A DNA stretch of 64,000 nucleotides from assembly GCF_001648155.1 (NCBI RefSeq), contig NZ_CP015199.1, positions 4,535,001-4,599,000 on the forward strand. The letters run 5' to 3'. How positions within the stretch are numbered: the stretch's first letter is position 1; every line of letters begins with the position of its first letter. Shown here piece after piece: positions 16,547 through 24,759 of the stretch. Both the position numbers and the translations under genes were made by a program. Below the pieces are notes generated by a model. That model searched no databases and was not told where the DNA came from. It was given only the letters and a program-made list of their open reading frames with translations. Source of the DNA: Chryseobacterium glaciei (GTDB taxonomy: Bacteria > Bacteroidota > Bacteroidia > Flavobacteriales > Weeksellaceae).

Positions 16547-16723
16547 CAATGCAAAGCTGTATTTTGGGAAGAAGAAATGAACTTTTACACTACATTTTAT
16601 CATCAAACATAAAATTATAGATAATATTCTATGTCTAAATCACTAATAATTAATATAGAAACACTGTTTTTGGCATAAAAATAGCTTCAGAAATCCCTGA
16701 AAAACACAATTAATACACACAAG

Positions 16724-17458
16724 ATGAAAAAATTAATCCCGGTGGATCTTATGAAGCTCCATCATGCCGAATTCGGGCAGTTTATCGTACGCTTTTTTGA
16801 AGACTTCAACAACTCTTCGCTTGATGCCAACACCGATACTGATTTCAAGAAGATGTTTGATGCTATCCAGGCACAAATCCCAATCTATAACAGTTCTTTA
16901 GATCAGATAAGAGGAAGTGAAGAAACGTCAAAAATTGCAGCCGCAGACGCTGTTCGTGATGCAGATCTTCAAGCGTTGAGAGACGCCGTAAGACCTTACA
17001 GAAACGCCAAAACACAGACCGAAAAAGATGCTTACGTTACCATAAAAATGTTATTGAATCAATATAAAAATGTACAGCATGCTTCTTACGAGGAAGAAAC
17101 CAACAGGCTTACAACATTAGTTGGAAAGCTTCTTTCTTCGGATTACAGTTCTGCTATTTCTTCATTGGGTATTGTAAAATTCACCAATCATTTGTCGGAT
17201 TCCAATGCTGCATTTAACACGATCTTTTCCTCTCGGTATTCAGGAAACTCTCAAAAGCAGAACTTTGATGTTAAAGCTTTAAGAAAAGTTTTAACTCGCG
17301 ATTATAAGCAAATGGCCAACTATATTGTGACATTGGCGAATGTAAAGGAAGACCCGTTCTACACTGATCTACTGACAATCCTGAACAACGGAAGAAACTA
17401 TTTCTCAAAAACAGTTCTGGCAAGAAGAAACGGAAACAAAACAGAAACACAACTTTAA
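16724..17458 (+). CDS. DUF6261 family protein
   Basis: 244 residues, predicted soluble and almost entirely alpha-helical, without signal peptide or membrane segment. The start MKKLIPVDLMKLHHAEFGQFI and the repeated amphipathic helices fit a Bacteroidota family that I recall as DUF6261, function unknown. Such genes are often present in several copies per genome. Here it lies directly downstream of the 41-bp palindrome array and 8 bp upstream of a small membrane protein gene. The ATG at 16724 is preceded by a purine-poor A/T-rich leader, as usual in this phylum. Confidence 0.75.
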   Translation: MKKLIPVDLMKLHHAEFGQFIVRFFEDFNNSSLDANTDTDFKKMFDAIQAQIPIYNSSLDQIRGSEETSKIAAADAVRDADLQALRDAVRPYRNAKTQTEKDAYVTIKMLLNQYKNVQHASYEEETNRLTTLVGKLLSSDYSSAISSLGIVKFTNHLSDSNAAFNTIFSSRYSGNSQKQNFDVKALRKVLTRDYKQMANYIVTLANVKEDPFYTDLLTILNNGRNYFSKTVLARRNGNKTETQL

Positions 17459-17466
17459 AAATTATA

Positions 17467-17694
17467 ATGATGAAAGATTTATTTGAAATGATATTCAGAA
17501 CACGGGAAGATTCCACAAAAGTACAGGTTTTAAGCATTTTCTTATTGATTGGCTTTGGTCTTTTTTGCCTGCTCATTTTTACGGCAAAAATTCACTTAAA
17601 CAGCTTACTGGTATATGCGACTGCTTTTCTTGCTTACGTAGGTTTTTCCCTACTATTTATAAGTTCTCTGCTAAGAAATATGAAAAGAAAATAA
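17467..17694 (+). CDS. Small two-helix membrane protein
   Basis: 75 residues with two hydrophobic helices (about residues 25-42 and 48-67) flanked by basic residues (SLLRNMKRK at the end). It starts 8 bp after the DUF6261 stop codon (ATG at 17467, or 17470), and a shared terminator follows, so the two genes are probably co-transcribed. No family is recognised. The basic C-terminus suggests a cytoplasmic tail. Confidence 0.6.
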   Translation: MMKDLFEMIFRTREDSTKVQVLSIFLLIGFGLFCLLIFTAKIHLNSLLVYATAFLAYVGFSLLFISSLLRNMKRK

Positions 17695-17726
17695 ACAGAT
17701 ATTGACAACAATCTCTGCACAAAAAA

Positions 17727-17754
17727 ACCGTCCTTTTTAAAAAGACGGTTTTTT
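17727..17754. terminator. Bidirectional terminator
   Basis: AACCGTC (17727-17733) and GACGGTT (17744-17750) flank an A/T-rich loop. T-runs occur on both strands. It serves the small membrane protein gene and the convergent protease gene. Confidence 0.85.
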
Positions 17755-17773
17755 GTTTAATACTATTTTATAA

Positions 17774-18937
17774 TTATTTCAAATACTCATTTTTATCAAG
17801 TTTAAAATCAAGGATTTTCCCGTCTCTTTTTACCTTGACTTCAATTGTTTTATAATCCTTTTCTACTCTATTGATCATATAATTACAAGCAGATTCTTTA
17901 TTTAAATGATCTAGATCAATAGCATTGATGCTCAAAATAGAATCTCCGATCTGAACAGGTGAACCATTATCTTTAAATACAAAAACCACAACAGGTTTTG
18001 CATCTATAAAACGATATCCGAAACCGAAAGATTCCAGTTTTGGAGGATTGTTTTTGATGCGTTTCATGTAGATTTTGTTGTTTTTCCAGTCCATGATGAA
18101 AATAAAGTCTTTGAAGAATTCGTTTCCGATCAGGCTTGTACTTCCGGTCATCACCAATTCATTCTGGAAAGTTTGGTTTCCAAGCGTCATTTCCTCCGTT
18201 CTGAAAATATATCCCGGAACCGGTTTCCCTGCACCAAAAGCTCCGACGGAATTCGTTCCATACGTTTCAACTGCTTGTTTTACTTTCTTTGAATTGTAGT
18301 TACTGTCCGATATTTTCAATCTTCCTGTAAATCCTGTATCGAAAGTAAGTTCAATTTTTTTATCTAAAATTTTCGCCAGAACGGTTGGTGTTTTCTGCGT
18401 TTTTGCATCAAATGGAATGACAGTTTCATAGTCTTTCAGATCAAAATTCGCCAGGTCTTTTGTCGTTTCAATCGAACTTTCTGAATAATTGATTCTCCAA
18501 AACAGTTTTGCCATCTGGTTTGCTCCCAAAATACCATCAATTTTGAAACAACCCAACTCCGAACCATTTAAGTCCATTACAACAACTCCGATGTTTTTGA
18601 AAATAACATTGTCAACCGTCATTTCCGGTAACTGCGTAAAGATCTGTTCCTGCTTATTTTTCTGCGAATCTTTTACTTTGCTTGAGTGCTTTTTTTCAAG
18701 ATTCAGTTCGCTGTAGATAGAGTTGGAAATCACAGTCGGCGCACCGGAATCAAACAGAAAATTGTATATTTTTCCATTGATATTGACCTTTACAAACGGT
18801 AAATCGCTTGCGTAAGTTAGATTGATCTTCTCAACTGTATTTTTTAATTGCACTTCTCCGTCTTCGAAGAATCTTTTGCCTTGCGCGGAAATGAGGATTG
18901 TGAAGAATATAAAAAATAGTTGGGGGATCTTTTGCAT
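17774..18937 (-). CDS. Retropepsin-like aspartyl protease with C-terminal PDZ domain
   Basis: 387 residues with a signal peptide (about 1-19). There are two pepsin-like lobes: FLFDSGAPTVIS with D63, and LTFDTGFTGRL near residue 200. This gives a DSG/DTG pair as in single-chain aspartyl proteases. The C-terminal 90 residues carry a PDZ-like fold (VQIGDSILSINAIDLDHL). It is likely periplasmic or surface-bound. It lies only 28 bp downstream of kwaB on the same strand with no terminator between them, so it may be transcribed with the Kiwa genes, although this family is also common elsewhere in Bacteroidota. Confidence 0.85.
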   Translation of the reverse strand: MQKIPQLFFIFFTILISAQGKRFFEDGEVQLKNTVEKINLTYASDLPFVKVNINGKIYNFLFDSGAPTVISNSIYSELNLEKKHSSKVKDSQKNKQEQIFTQLPEMTVDNVIFKNIGVVVMDLNGSELGCFKIDGILGANQMAKLFWRINYSESSIETTKDLANFDLKDYETVIPFDAKTQKTPTVLAKILDKKIELTFDTGFTGRLKISDSNYNSKKVKQAVETYGTNSVGAFGAGKPVPGYIFRTEEMTLGNQTFQNELVMTGSTSLIGNEFFKDFIFIMDWKNNKIYMKRIKNNPPKLESFGFGYRFIDAKPVVVFVFKDNGSPVQIGDSILSINAIDLDHLNKESACNYMINRVEKDYKTIEVKVKRDGKILDFKLDKNEYLK

Positions 18938-18965
18938 TGGGTTATTTTACACGAAAATAAGGTTT

Positions 18966-19928
18966 TTATTCTTCTTCATCTGCAAGAGTTAATTTATTTT
19001 CACTTTCATAATCTAAATCTGTTAAATTTGACTTTAAATAATCATCATTAAAAATTCCAATTACAATTACTTTTGACACGTCTGTATCAAGAACAATTTT
19101 ATCACTAGTAGAGTTTAATCTAATTCGTCTACTAAGCCTTGGATGATTTGAAATAAAGCTTACTATTGTAGATTTTTCCAATTGTAGGACAGGAGATTCG
19201 GCTTGGATTCTTAAAACTCTTTTAGCATATTTAATGTTATCCATGAAAAGATGTAATTCTTCTATATTATCAATTAAATCTAAAGAAGAAATCAACTCAA
19301 GTTTTATCCTAGCTTGATTTTTAACAATTTCATTATATCCATATGCAGAAGCAAAGGTTTTTAAATTATTTACAATTAAAGTATTATCTGCAAATAAGAA
19401 ATCTATTGAAGTATTTATTTGTAAAATACTTGATGATAGTTTTTCAAATCTATTACCTCTAGGAATTAATCCTAACATCTTATCTTGCCTAACAATAGTT
19501 ACTGGATAGACATGCTTATAAATTGAGAAGTAATTATCTTCACTTCCTATTGTAATAATAATAGCTTTTATAGATTGTATATCATCATTTGAAAATGAAA
19601 AATCTGGATAATCAGTAAATGGGTTAAACTCATTAATAACTGAAAGTTTTTCAGGAAATTCATCTAGATCATAAAGGAAAAGTGTATCAACTGTTTCATG
19701 AGTTGCTGAAATATTTCTTAAATTAATATTGCTATTATTTATGATTTTTTCATTTATTTCATTAACAAAAATTTCTTTTAATTCATCCGCTAAATTTTGT
19801 GAAATATCTGCGTTTAAAATGACTTCAGAATTATCTTCTTGCTTTTTAATAATATGAATGCATATACCAACAGGAACTGATGTATTATTTATTAATTTTA
19901 ATCTTTCTTTTAATTGATTTAATTCCAT
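18966..19928 (-). CDS. kwaB: Kiwa anti-phage protein KwaB-like (DUF4868)
   Basis: 320 residues, the family length. The features I recognise as DUF4868/KwaB are DTLFLYDLDEFPEKL (about residues 82-96), the LFADNTLIVNNLKTFASAYG segment (about 175-195) and the C-terminal region SFISNHPRLSRRIRLN. The protein is soluble and cytoplasmic. In Kiwa, KwaB is the DNA-binding effector that works with the membrane protein KwaA to block late phage transcription or replication. Here it follows kwaA with a 2-bp gap. The local A+T content appears higher than in the neighbouring core genes, in line with horizontal transfer. The assignment rests on remembered family patterns. Confidence 0.75.
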   Translation of the reverse strand: MELNQLKERLKLINNTSVPVGICIHIIKKQEDNSEVILNADISQNLADELKEIFVNEINEKIINNSNINLRNISATHETVDTLFLYDLDEFPEKLSVINEFNPFTDYPDFSFSNDDIQSIKAIIITIGSEDNYFSIYKHVYPVTIVRQDKMLGLIPRGNRFEKLSSSILQINTSIDFLFADNTLIVNNLKTFASAYGYNEIVKNQARIKLELISSLDLIDNIEELHLFMDNIKYAKRVLRIQAESPVLQLEKSTIVSFISNHPRLSRRIRLNSTSDKIVLDTDVSKVIVIGIFNDDYLKSNLTDLDYESENKLTLADEEE

Positions 19929-19930
19929 AT

Positions 19931-20488
19931 TTAAGTTTTATTTGCTATGTATATATTATCACTTAATAATTTGCTTTTTATCCAATCATCTTTTTTAATT
20001 ATATCTTTAGTGATTATAATTATACCATCATTATTCGCAGTAGAAATTTTATAAATATGATAACCTAATAAAGCCAAGGTAGGATTTGTATAAAACATAT
20101 TTGTTTTTACATATATGAATCCTATTATAATTAAGCTTAAGAAAAAAATTAAGCCATTTCGATTTTCACCCAAATTGAAGCTTAAAAATGGTAATATATA
20201 GGTAACTAAAAATGTTAAATGTTCCCAGTTTAGATTTTCTATTTTTGATATTTTTTCAGGTAATGACCGATTACCATTAATTATATATTTAAATTGGAAA
20301 TAAAAAATAAAACCTAAAATAACAATTATTAGAGATATTGATGGAATAATATTCATTTCAAGAATGTCTTGAAAACTTATAAATCCACAATTGATACCAA
20401 AACAAGTTGGAAAGCTAACTTTATTTATAAATAGTAGTATAAATAAAAGCCATAATGACAATACATAAAGTTGGATTTTTAATTTCAT
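19931..20488 (-). CDS. kwaA: Kiwa membrane protein KwaA-like
   Basis: 185 residues from the ATG at 20488; a TTG three codons upstream is possible but less likely. Four hydrophobic segments are visible (about residues 4-24, 43-63, 85-103 and 110-130), followed by a cytoplasmic C-terminal part (YHIYKISTANNDGIIIITKD). The topology and the position directly before a KwaB-like gene identify it as KwaA, the membrane sensor of Kiwa. A -7 element (20509-20516) lies close to the start codon, so the leader is short. Sequence conservation of KwaA is low, so the call depends mainly on KwaB. Confidence 0.7.
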   Translation of the reverse strand: MKLKIQLYVLSLWLLFILLFINKVSFPTCFGINCGFISFQDILEMNIIPSISLIIVILGFIFYFQFKYIINGNRSLPEKISKIENLNWEHLTFLVTYILPFLSFNLGENRNGLIFFLSLIIIGFIYVKTNMFYTNPTLALLGYHIYKISTANNDGIIIITKDIIKKDDWIKSKLLSDNIYIANKT

Positions 20489-20508
20489 TAATAACAATTT
20501 TGTTGCAC

Positions 20509-20516
20509 CAAAAATA
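20509..20516 (-). promoter_or_regulatory. -7 element of the kwaAB genes
   Basis: CAAAAATA on the plus strand reads TATTTTTG on the minus strand (TAnnTTTG), 20 bp before the kwaA ATG. No clear -33 TTG. Confidence 0.4.
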
Positions 20517-20591
20517 TATAGTCTTTTTGCTTAAAAATTACGGGAATCCGTACTCCTACTTAATTTCCAAATTTTACCATATAAAAACGAA

Positions 20592-20617
20592 AAAGCCGCC
20601 CTAAAAAGGACGGCTTT
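20592..20617 (-). terminator. Terminator downstream of the cyclophilin-FKBP gene
   Basis: On the minus strand AAAGCCGTCC..GGGCGGCTTT with one mismatch, followed by TTCGTTTTT. Confidence 0.75.
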
Positions 20618-20636
20618 CAATATCATAAAACTTCAA

Positions 20637-21752
20637 TTACTGAACTTTCACAAGCTCAACATCAAAAATCAACCAAGCATTTGGAGGAATTACTCCTCCA
20701 GCACCTCTTTCTCCGTAACCCAATGCTGGTGGGATTAATAAAGTAGCAGTTTCACCTTCTTTTAATAATAGGATACCTTCGTCCCATCCTTTGATCACTC
20801 TACCCATTCCGATAGGAATTTCGATAGGCTCGTTTCTCTTGAATGAAGAATCGAACTCAGTTCCATCTACCAATTTTCCAGCGTAGTGTACAGAAATATT
20901 GTCACCTGCTTTTGGAGCTTTTCCGGTAGTTGTTTTTGTGATCTTGTAGTATAATCCTGATTCAGTTTTTTGCATTCCTACCTGTAAATCCTCAACCATT
21001 TTCAACTGATTTGCTTTGAAATCCTCTTCTTTTTTCTTTCTGTCAGCTTCTTCCTTGGCTACATACGCTTTATTATTTTCAGCGATCTTAGCTTTTCCCT
21101 CAGTGAAAGTTTTTGCTGCATCGTAGTTTTTGTACTCGTCTCCTTTGCTGAAAATAGATACTTTTTCAAGTACAATATCAGTTTTAGGCTTATCCTGAGC
21201 TCCTTTGTCTACATTAGCGATAGCATCAATAACATCGTTACCTTTTACTACTGCTCCGAAGATTGTGTGCTTTCCGTCTAACCAAGGTGTAGCTACTTCA
21301 GTAATGAAAAACTGAGAACCGTTTGTGTTTGGTCCAGAGTTCGCCATTGATAAAATACCTTTTCCTGTGTGGTGAAGATCGTTTCTTTCGTCTTCGAATT
21401 TATATCCAGGATCTCCAGCTCCAGTTCCTTTAGGATCTCCCCCTTGGATCATGAAATCTTTGATTACTCTGTGGAAGATCGTTCCGTCATAGAAAGGAAC
21501 TCCTTTAGCCTTAGATTTGTTATCAATTTTACCTTCTGCAAGACCAACAAAGTTAGCCACAGTTACAGGCGATTTTTTGTCTTCAAACTTTACAATAAGG
21601 TTCCCTTTCGTTGTTTGAAGATTAGCATAAAGTCCGTCTTTAAGCCCTTCGTAAGTTTCTTTGTCTACGTTCATTTTTTTATAAATTGGTGTACAACTCA
21701 TCAGCGAAACACTAGCCGCTGCCAGAATTATATTCTTGTTAAACAATTTCAT
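20637..21752 (-). CDS. Lipoprotein peptidyl-prolyl isomerase, cyclophilin-FKBP fusion
   Basis: 371 residues. Lipobox SLMSC (cysteine near residue 20). A cyclophilin domain follows (about 42-205), with FHRVIKDFMIQGGDP and GSQFFIT, then a charged helical linker rich in K/E (about 215-265) and a C-terminal FKBP domain (about 275-371), with VHYAGKLVDGTEFDSS and GYGERGAGGVIPPNAWLIFDVEL. Two prolyl isomerase folds in one lipoprotein suggest an envelope folding catalyst or chaperone. Its ATG overlaps the stop codon of gldI (TAATG), so it is translationally coupled to another FKBP-type lipoprotein. Confidence 0.93.
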   Translation of the reverse strand: MKLFNKNIILAAASVSLMSCTPIYKKMNVDKETYEGLKDGLYANLQTTKGNLIVKFEDKKSPVTVANFVGLAEGKIDNKSKAKGVPFYDGTIFHRVIKDFMIQGGDPKGTGAGDPGYKFEDERNDLHHTGKGILSMANSGPNTNGSQFFITEVATPWLDGKHTIFGAVVKGNDVIDAIANVDKGAQDKPKTDIVLEKVSIFSKGDEYKNYDAAKTFTEGKAKIAENNKAYVAKEEADRKKKEEDFKANQLKMVEDLQVGMQKTESGLYYKITKTTTGKAPKAGDNISVHYAGKLVDGTEFDSSFKRNEPIEIPIGMGRVIKGWDEGILLLKEGETATLLIPPALGYGERGAGGVIPPNAWLIFDVELVKVQ

Positions 21753-22261
21753 TATAATGCTTTTAATTTTATGATTAATGGGATATCATTATCTATTTTT
21801 TTCTCGTCTCCATAGGTTCCGTAAGCCAGTGCAGACGGCACCAAAAGCGTAACTTCTTCCCCATCGTGTATAAAACGCAGTGCATTTTCTACGGCTTTTA
21901 ATTCATCAAAGTGTCCGAATTTGGCATCTCTTCTTCCTAAAGGCTCCTCATAGATCTTGGTTTGATCAAAATCATACAGATCATAAGAATAAGAGATAAG
22001 GGAATTATCCTGTCTTCTTTCTCTTTGATCAAAACCTTCGGCAGTTACCCAGTAATTAAGCTGTGTAGGATAGAATTTTACAGTCTGTGTCGCTATCCAT
22101 TGCTGGATCTGGTTTCTTTCCACTGAATTCAGATTTTTCATTCTGTCTTTAGAGACATCAAGATCTTTTTTACTCAAGACCCCACCCACAGGAGGATGAA
22201 CCTGTGTATTTCTGTTACAGCTCAGTAAGCCTAATATCGATATGAAGAGAATTTTTTTCAT
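21752..22261 (-). CDS. gldI: Gliding motility-associated peptidyl-prolyl isomerase lipoprotein GldI
   Basis: 169 residues from the ATG at 22261; an in-frame GTG at 22288 gives a poor N-terminus. The signal peptide ends LGLLSC (lipobox). An FKBP-like domain fills the rest, with ALRFIHDGEEVTLLVPSALAYG and DIPLIIKLKAL. Size and context fit GldI, an FKBP-type lipoprotein needed for gliding in Flavobacterium; in non-gliding relatives it is retained and may serve the type IX secretion apparatus or general folding. The overlapping downstream gene is also an isomerase, so the operon is dedicated to prolyl isomerisation in the envelope. Confidence 0.85.
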   Translation of the reverse strand: MKKILFISILGLLSCNRNTQVHPPVGGVLSKKDLDVSKDRMKNLNSVERNQIQQWIATQTVKFYPTQLNYWVTAEGFDQRERRQDNSLISYSYDLYDFDQTKIYEEPLGRRDAKFGHFDELKAVENALRFIHDGEEVTLLVPSALAYGTYGDEKKIDNDIPLIIKLKAL

Positions 22262-22305
22262 AAACTTTTGCGAAAATACGCATTTCACAGGATATAAAAA
22301 ACAAA

Positions 22306-22330
22306 AAAAGCCAAGAATCTCTTGGCTTTT
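22306..22330. terminator. Terminator downstream of ilvE
   Basis: AAAAGCCAAGA, loop ATC, TCTTGGCTTTT. Serves the minus-strand ilvE gene. Confidence 0.85.
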
Positions 22331-22351
22331 ATATAATTTTTCTGTGTTGAA

Positions 22352-23425
22352 TTAAACTGTTTCAAGAACATTTTTCTCAACCACGACTCTCCATCCGAAA
22401 GTATCTTCTGCAACGTTCGTCTGAATATTAACTAAATCATTTTTAAGTGTAGCAGCAAAACTTTCATCGTCAGAAAGTACAGGTAACTGTAATTTATCAC
22501 CGTTATATCCTAAAGCCTGGAAAACCGTAGTTACAACTGCAGTTCCAACGCCCCAAACTTCTTTCAATGTTCCGTTCTTCTGAGCTTCTACAACAGCTTT
22601 TACAGGAATTGGTTCAACCTTTACTTCAATCCCTCTTTTCTTAGCTAACTGAATAAAACTGTCTCTTGTAACACCATCTAAAATTTTCTCAGAAGTTGGC
22701 GGCGTATAAATTGTATCGTTAATTCTAACGAAAACATTCATTGTTCCACTTTCTTCGAAATATTCGTGAGTAGCATCATCAGTCCAGATAATCTGCTCAT
22801 ATCCTTCGTCCATTGCTAATTGAGTCGGGTAAAAAGATGCCGCATAGTTTCCTGCTGCTTTAGCAGAACCTACACCACCGCTTGCCGCTCTTGAATAATG
22901 GTCTGAAATTTTAACAGAAACTGGCTCTGTATAATAGCTCTTTGCAGGTGTTGCAACGATAGCGAACATATATTTATTAGAAACTCTAGCTTTCAATGCT
23001 TCTTCCGTAGCGAAAATTAATGGTCTGATATACAGTGACATTCCCTCTCCAGAAGGAATCCAGCCTCTGTCTAAATCTACCAATGCCTTTAAACCATCTA
23101 GAAACATTTCTTCCGTAACTTCCGGCATTGCAAGACGCGTAGCCGACTTGTTGATACGCTCAAAATTCTTTTCAGGCCTGAAAAGGAAAACCTGCCCGTC
23201 TTTGTCTTTATAGGCTTTCATACCCTCAAAACAAGCCTGTCCGTAGTTTACCCCCATCATCGCTGGTGTAAACATTAAAGGACCATAAGGAACTAATTTT
23301 ACATCCCCCCATTTTCCGTCCTCATACTCACATATTATCATATGATCTATAAAAGTATTTCCGAAAGAAAAATTGTTTGGGTCGAATGTAGAAATTCTGG
23401 AGTTTTCAGTTTTTTGAATTATCAT
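22352..23425 (-). CDS. ilvE: Branched-chain amino acid aminotransferase
   Basis: 357 residues, fold-type IV PLP enzyme that transaminates the keto acids of leucine, isoleucine and valine. The catalytic lysine is in GSAKAAGNYAAS. The conserved YFEESGTMNVF and ILDGVTRDSF segments are present. The length and the N-terminal extension fit the long (eukaryote/Bacteroidota-like, BCAT_beta) group. It is divergent from mnmD, with a -7 element TAAATTTG at 23451-23458 on the minus strand, and is followed by its own terminator. Confidence 0.95.
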   Translation of the reverse strand: MIIQKTENSRISTFDPNNFSFGNTFIDHMIICEYEDGKWGDVKLVPYGPLMFTPAMMGVNYGQACFEGMKAYKDKDGQVFLFRPEKNFERINKSATRLAMPEVTEEMFLDGLKALVDLDRGWIPSGEGMSLYIRPLIFATEEALKARVSNKYMFAIVATPAKSYYTEPVSVKISDHYSRAASGGVGSAKAAGNYAASFYPTQLAMDEGYEQIIWTDDATHEYFEESGTMNVFVRINDTIYTPPTSEKILDGVTRDSFIQLAKKRGIEVKVEPIPVKAVVEAQKNGTLKEVWGVGTAVVTTVFQALGYNGDKLQLPVLSDDESFAATLKNDLVNIQTNVAEDTFGWRVVVEKNVLETV

Positions 23426-23450
23426 TTCTAAAATTTTTTATGATGTTCTA

Positions 23451-23497
23451 CAAATTTAACATAATTTTCTAAATATAAAAATTTTACATTAAATTTG
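23451..23497. promoter_or_regulatory. Divergent -7 elements for ilvE and mnmD
   Basis: CAAATTTA (23451-23458, minus reading TAAATTTG) for ilvE, and TAAATTTG (23490-23497, plus) for mnmD. The second overlaps a TTG at 23495, which therefore cannot be the mnmD start codon if this promoter is used. Confidence 0.55.
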
Positions 23498-23509
23498 ACA
23501 AAAAAAAGC

Positions 23510-24184
23510 TTGAAACGAGAAATTAAGACCACGAATGACGGTAGTAAAACTTTGTTTATCAATGATTTAAATGAAAACTACCACTCTCATCACGGAGCAC
23601 TGCAAGAAGCAGAACATGTGTTTATTAAAAACGGATTAAATCTAATAAATGATTGCGAAATTAATATTTTAGAACTCGGTTTTGGAACAGGTTTGAATGT
23701 TTTGGTTACAATTAATGAATATTTAAAAACTGACAAAAATCATATCATCAACTATTTTACCTTGGAAAAGTATCCCATAAATGAATCAGAAATTGAAGAT
23801 TTGGCCTACTTTGAGCATTTTGATAACCCAGAATTAAAAGAAATTTATCAAAAAATTCATCAAGCAGAATGGGGAAAATCGGTTGAAATTATTAATGGAA
23901 TCAATCTTAAAAAGATCCAATGTGACTTCTTTGACCTGAAAGACATTGAGTTACCTAAAATCAACCTTGTTTATTTTGACTGTTTTGGAGCGAGAGTTCA
24001 GCCTGATCTTTGGGAAAAGCCATTATTTGAAATGGTTTCAGATAAAATGAGTGTTAACGGCTTATTAACAACCTACTCTTCTAAAGGAAGCGTAAGAAGG
24101 ATTCTTCAGGAACTTAATTTTAAAGTAGAGAAGAAACAAGGTCCACCGGGAAAAAGGGAGATGATTAATGCTGTGAAGTTATAG
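23510..24184 (+). CDS. mnmD: tRNA U34 5-methylaminomethyl-2-thiouridine methyltransferase (MnmD)
   Basis: About 224 residues. SAM-dependent methyltransferase of the MnmC N-domain/MnmD type, completing the mnm5s2U wobble modification. Visible: YHSHHGALQEAEHVF near the N-terminus, the SAM motif LELGFGTGLNVL, YFDCFGARVQPDLW and the closing TYSSKGSVRR. The C-terminal FAD oxidase domain of enterobacterial MnmC is absent, as usual in Bacteroidota. The TTG at 23510 (giving MKREIKTT) is chosen because the TTG at 23495 lies inside the -7 element; the transcript would have almost no leader. Confidence 0.9.
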   Translation: MKREIKTTNDGSKTLFINDLNENYHSHHGALQEAEHVFIKNGLNLINDCEINILELGFGTGLNVLVTINEYLKTDKNHIINYFTLEKYPINESEIEDLAYFEHFDNPELKEIYQKIHQAEWGKSVEIINGINLKKIQCDFFDLKDIELPKINLVYFDCFGARVQPDLWEKPLFEMVSDKMSVNGLLTTYSSKGSVRRILQELNFKVEKKQGPPGKREMINAVKL

Positions 24185-24273
24185 GTTGGGAGTTTGAAGC
24201 AAGAAAATGGAAGTTTATAGACCTATTAAATATATAGTAGTAAACTTCCGGCATCCATCTTCTAACTTCCAGC
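24185..24273. repeat. Imperfect inverted-repeat element after mnmD
   Basis: Left arm GTTGGGAGTTTGAAG to GGAAGTTTA (24185-24217). The right arm (24241-24273) is its imperfect complement (TAAACTTCC to CTTCCAGC). About 22 of 33 positions match. It resembles dispersed flavobacterial intergenic repeats. Confidence 0.5.
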
Positions 24274-24308
24274 AAAAATTCCTAAATTAGCTATACAAAT
24301 TATTATAT

Positions 24309-24725
24309 ATGATAGATAAGATCAACGTGAGAGTCTATGCCTGTGCTGTAAAAGACAAAAAAGTTCTGACACTATTTGAAGAATACGCAGGAGAACCTTT
24401 AATGAAATTTCCGGGAGGCGGTTTAGAATATGGAGAAGGACTTATTGAATGCTTACACCGCGAATTTGATGAAGAACTTAATGTGAAAATAGAGATTGTA
24501 GAACATTTCTACACACAGGAAAATTTTCTGGTTTCGCGTTTCAGAGAGAACGAACAATTACTTACCATATATTATATAGTAAATATTACCAATGAAGAGG
24601 ATTTCATCATCCTTGATCCTTGTATTGAAAAAACAGAATGGATCCCAATCGACAGACCGGATAATCCGTTTCCATTACCAGTAGATAAAGTAGTATTCGA
24701 TAAGTTAAAAGAAAAATACCTGTAA
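24309..24725 (+). CDS. NUDIX hydrolase
   Basis: 138 residues. The Nudix box GX5EX7REXXEEXGX is complete near residues 38-60 (GGLEYGE, then REFDEELNV). It hydrolyses nucleoside diphosphates linked to another moiety; the substrate cannot be predicted. No fused domain. The stop codon lies inside the stem of the downstream terminator. It is monocistronic by its position between an inverted-repeat element and a convergent gene. Confidence 0.92.
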   Translation: MIDKINVRVYACAVKDKKVLTLFEEYAGEPLMKFPGGGLEYGEGLIECLHREFDEELNVKIEIVEHFYTQENFLVSRFRENEQLLTIYYIVNITNEEDFIILDPCIEKTEWIPIDRPDNPFPLPVDKVVFDKLKEKYL

Positions 24726-24743
24726 AATTTACAGGTATTTTTT
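24714..24743. terminator. Bidirectional terminator overlapping the NUDIX stop codon
   Basis: AAATACCTGTAAA (24714-24726) and TTTACAGGTATTT (24728-24740), with flanking A- and T-runs. Confidence 0.85.
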
Positions 24744-24759
24744 ATTGTTATATTATTTG

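Noticed and set aside
16411..16574. CRISPR array suggested by regular 41-bp repeats
   Set aside because: The repeat is only 13 bp, the repeats vary in the centre, there are four copies and no cas gene is present.
16408..16620. 70-codon open frame across the palindrome array
   Set aside because: Its sequence is generated by the repeats (recurrent SEFP and VSDS-like words) and it overlaps the XRE terminator; no start region or conserved domain.
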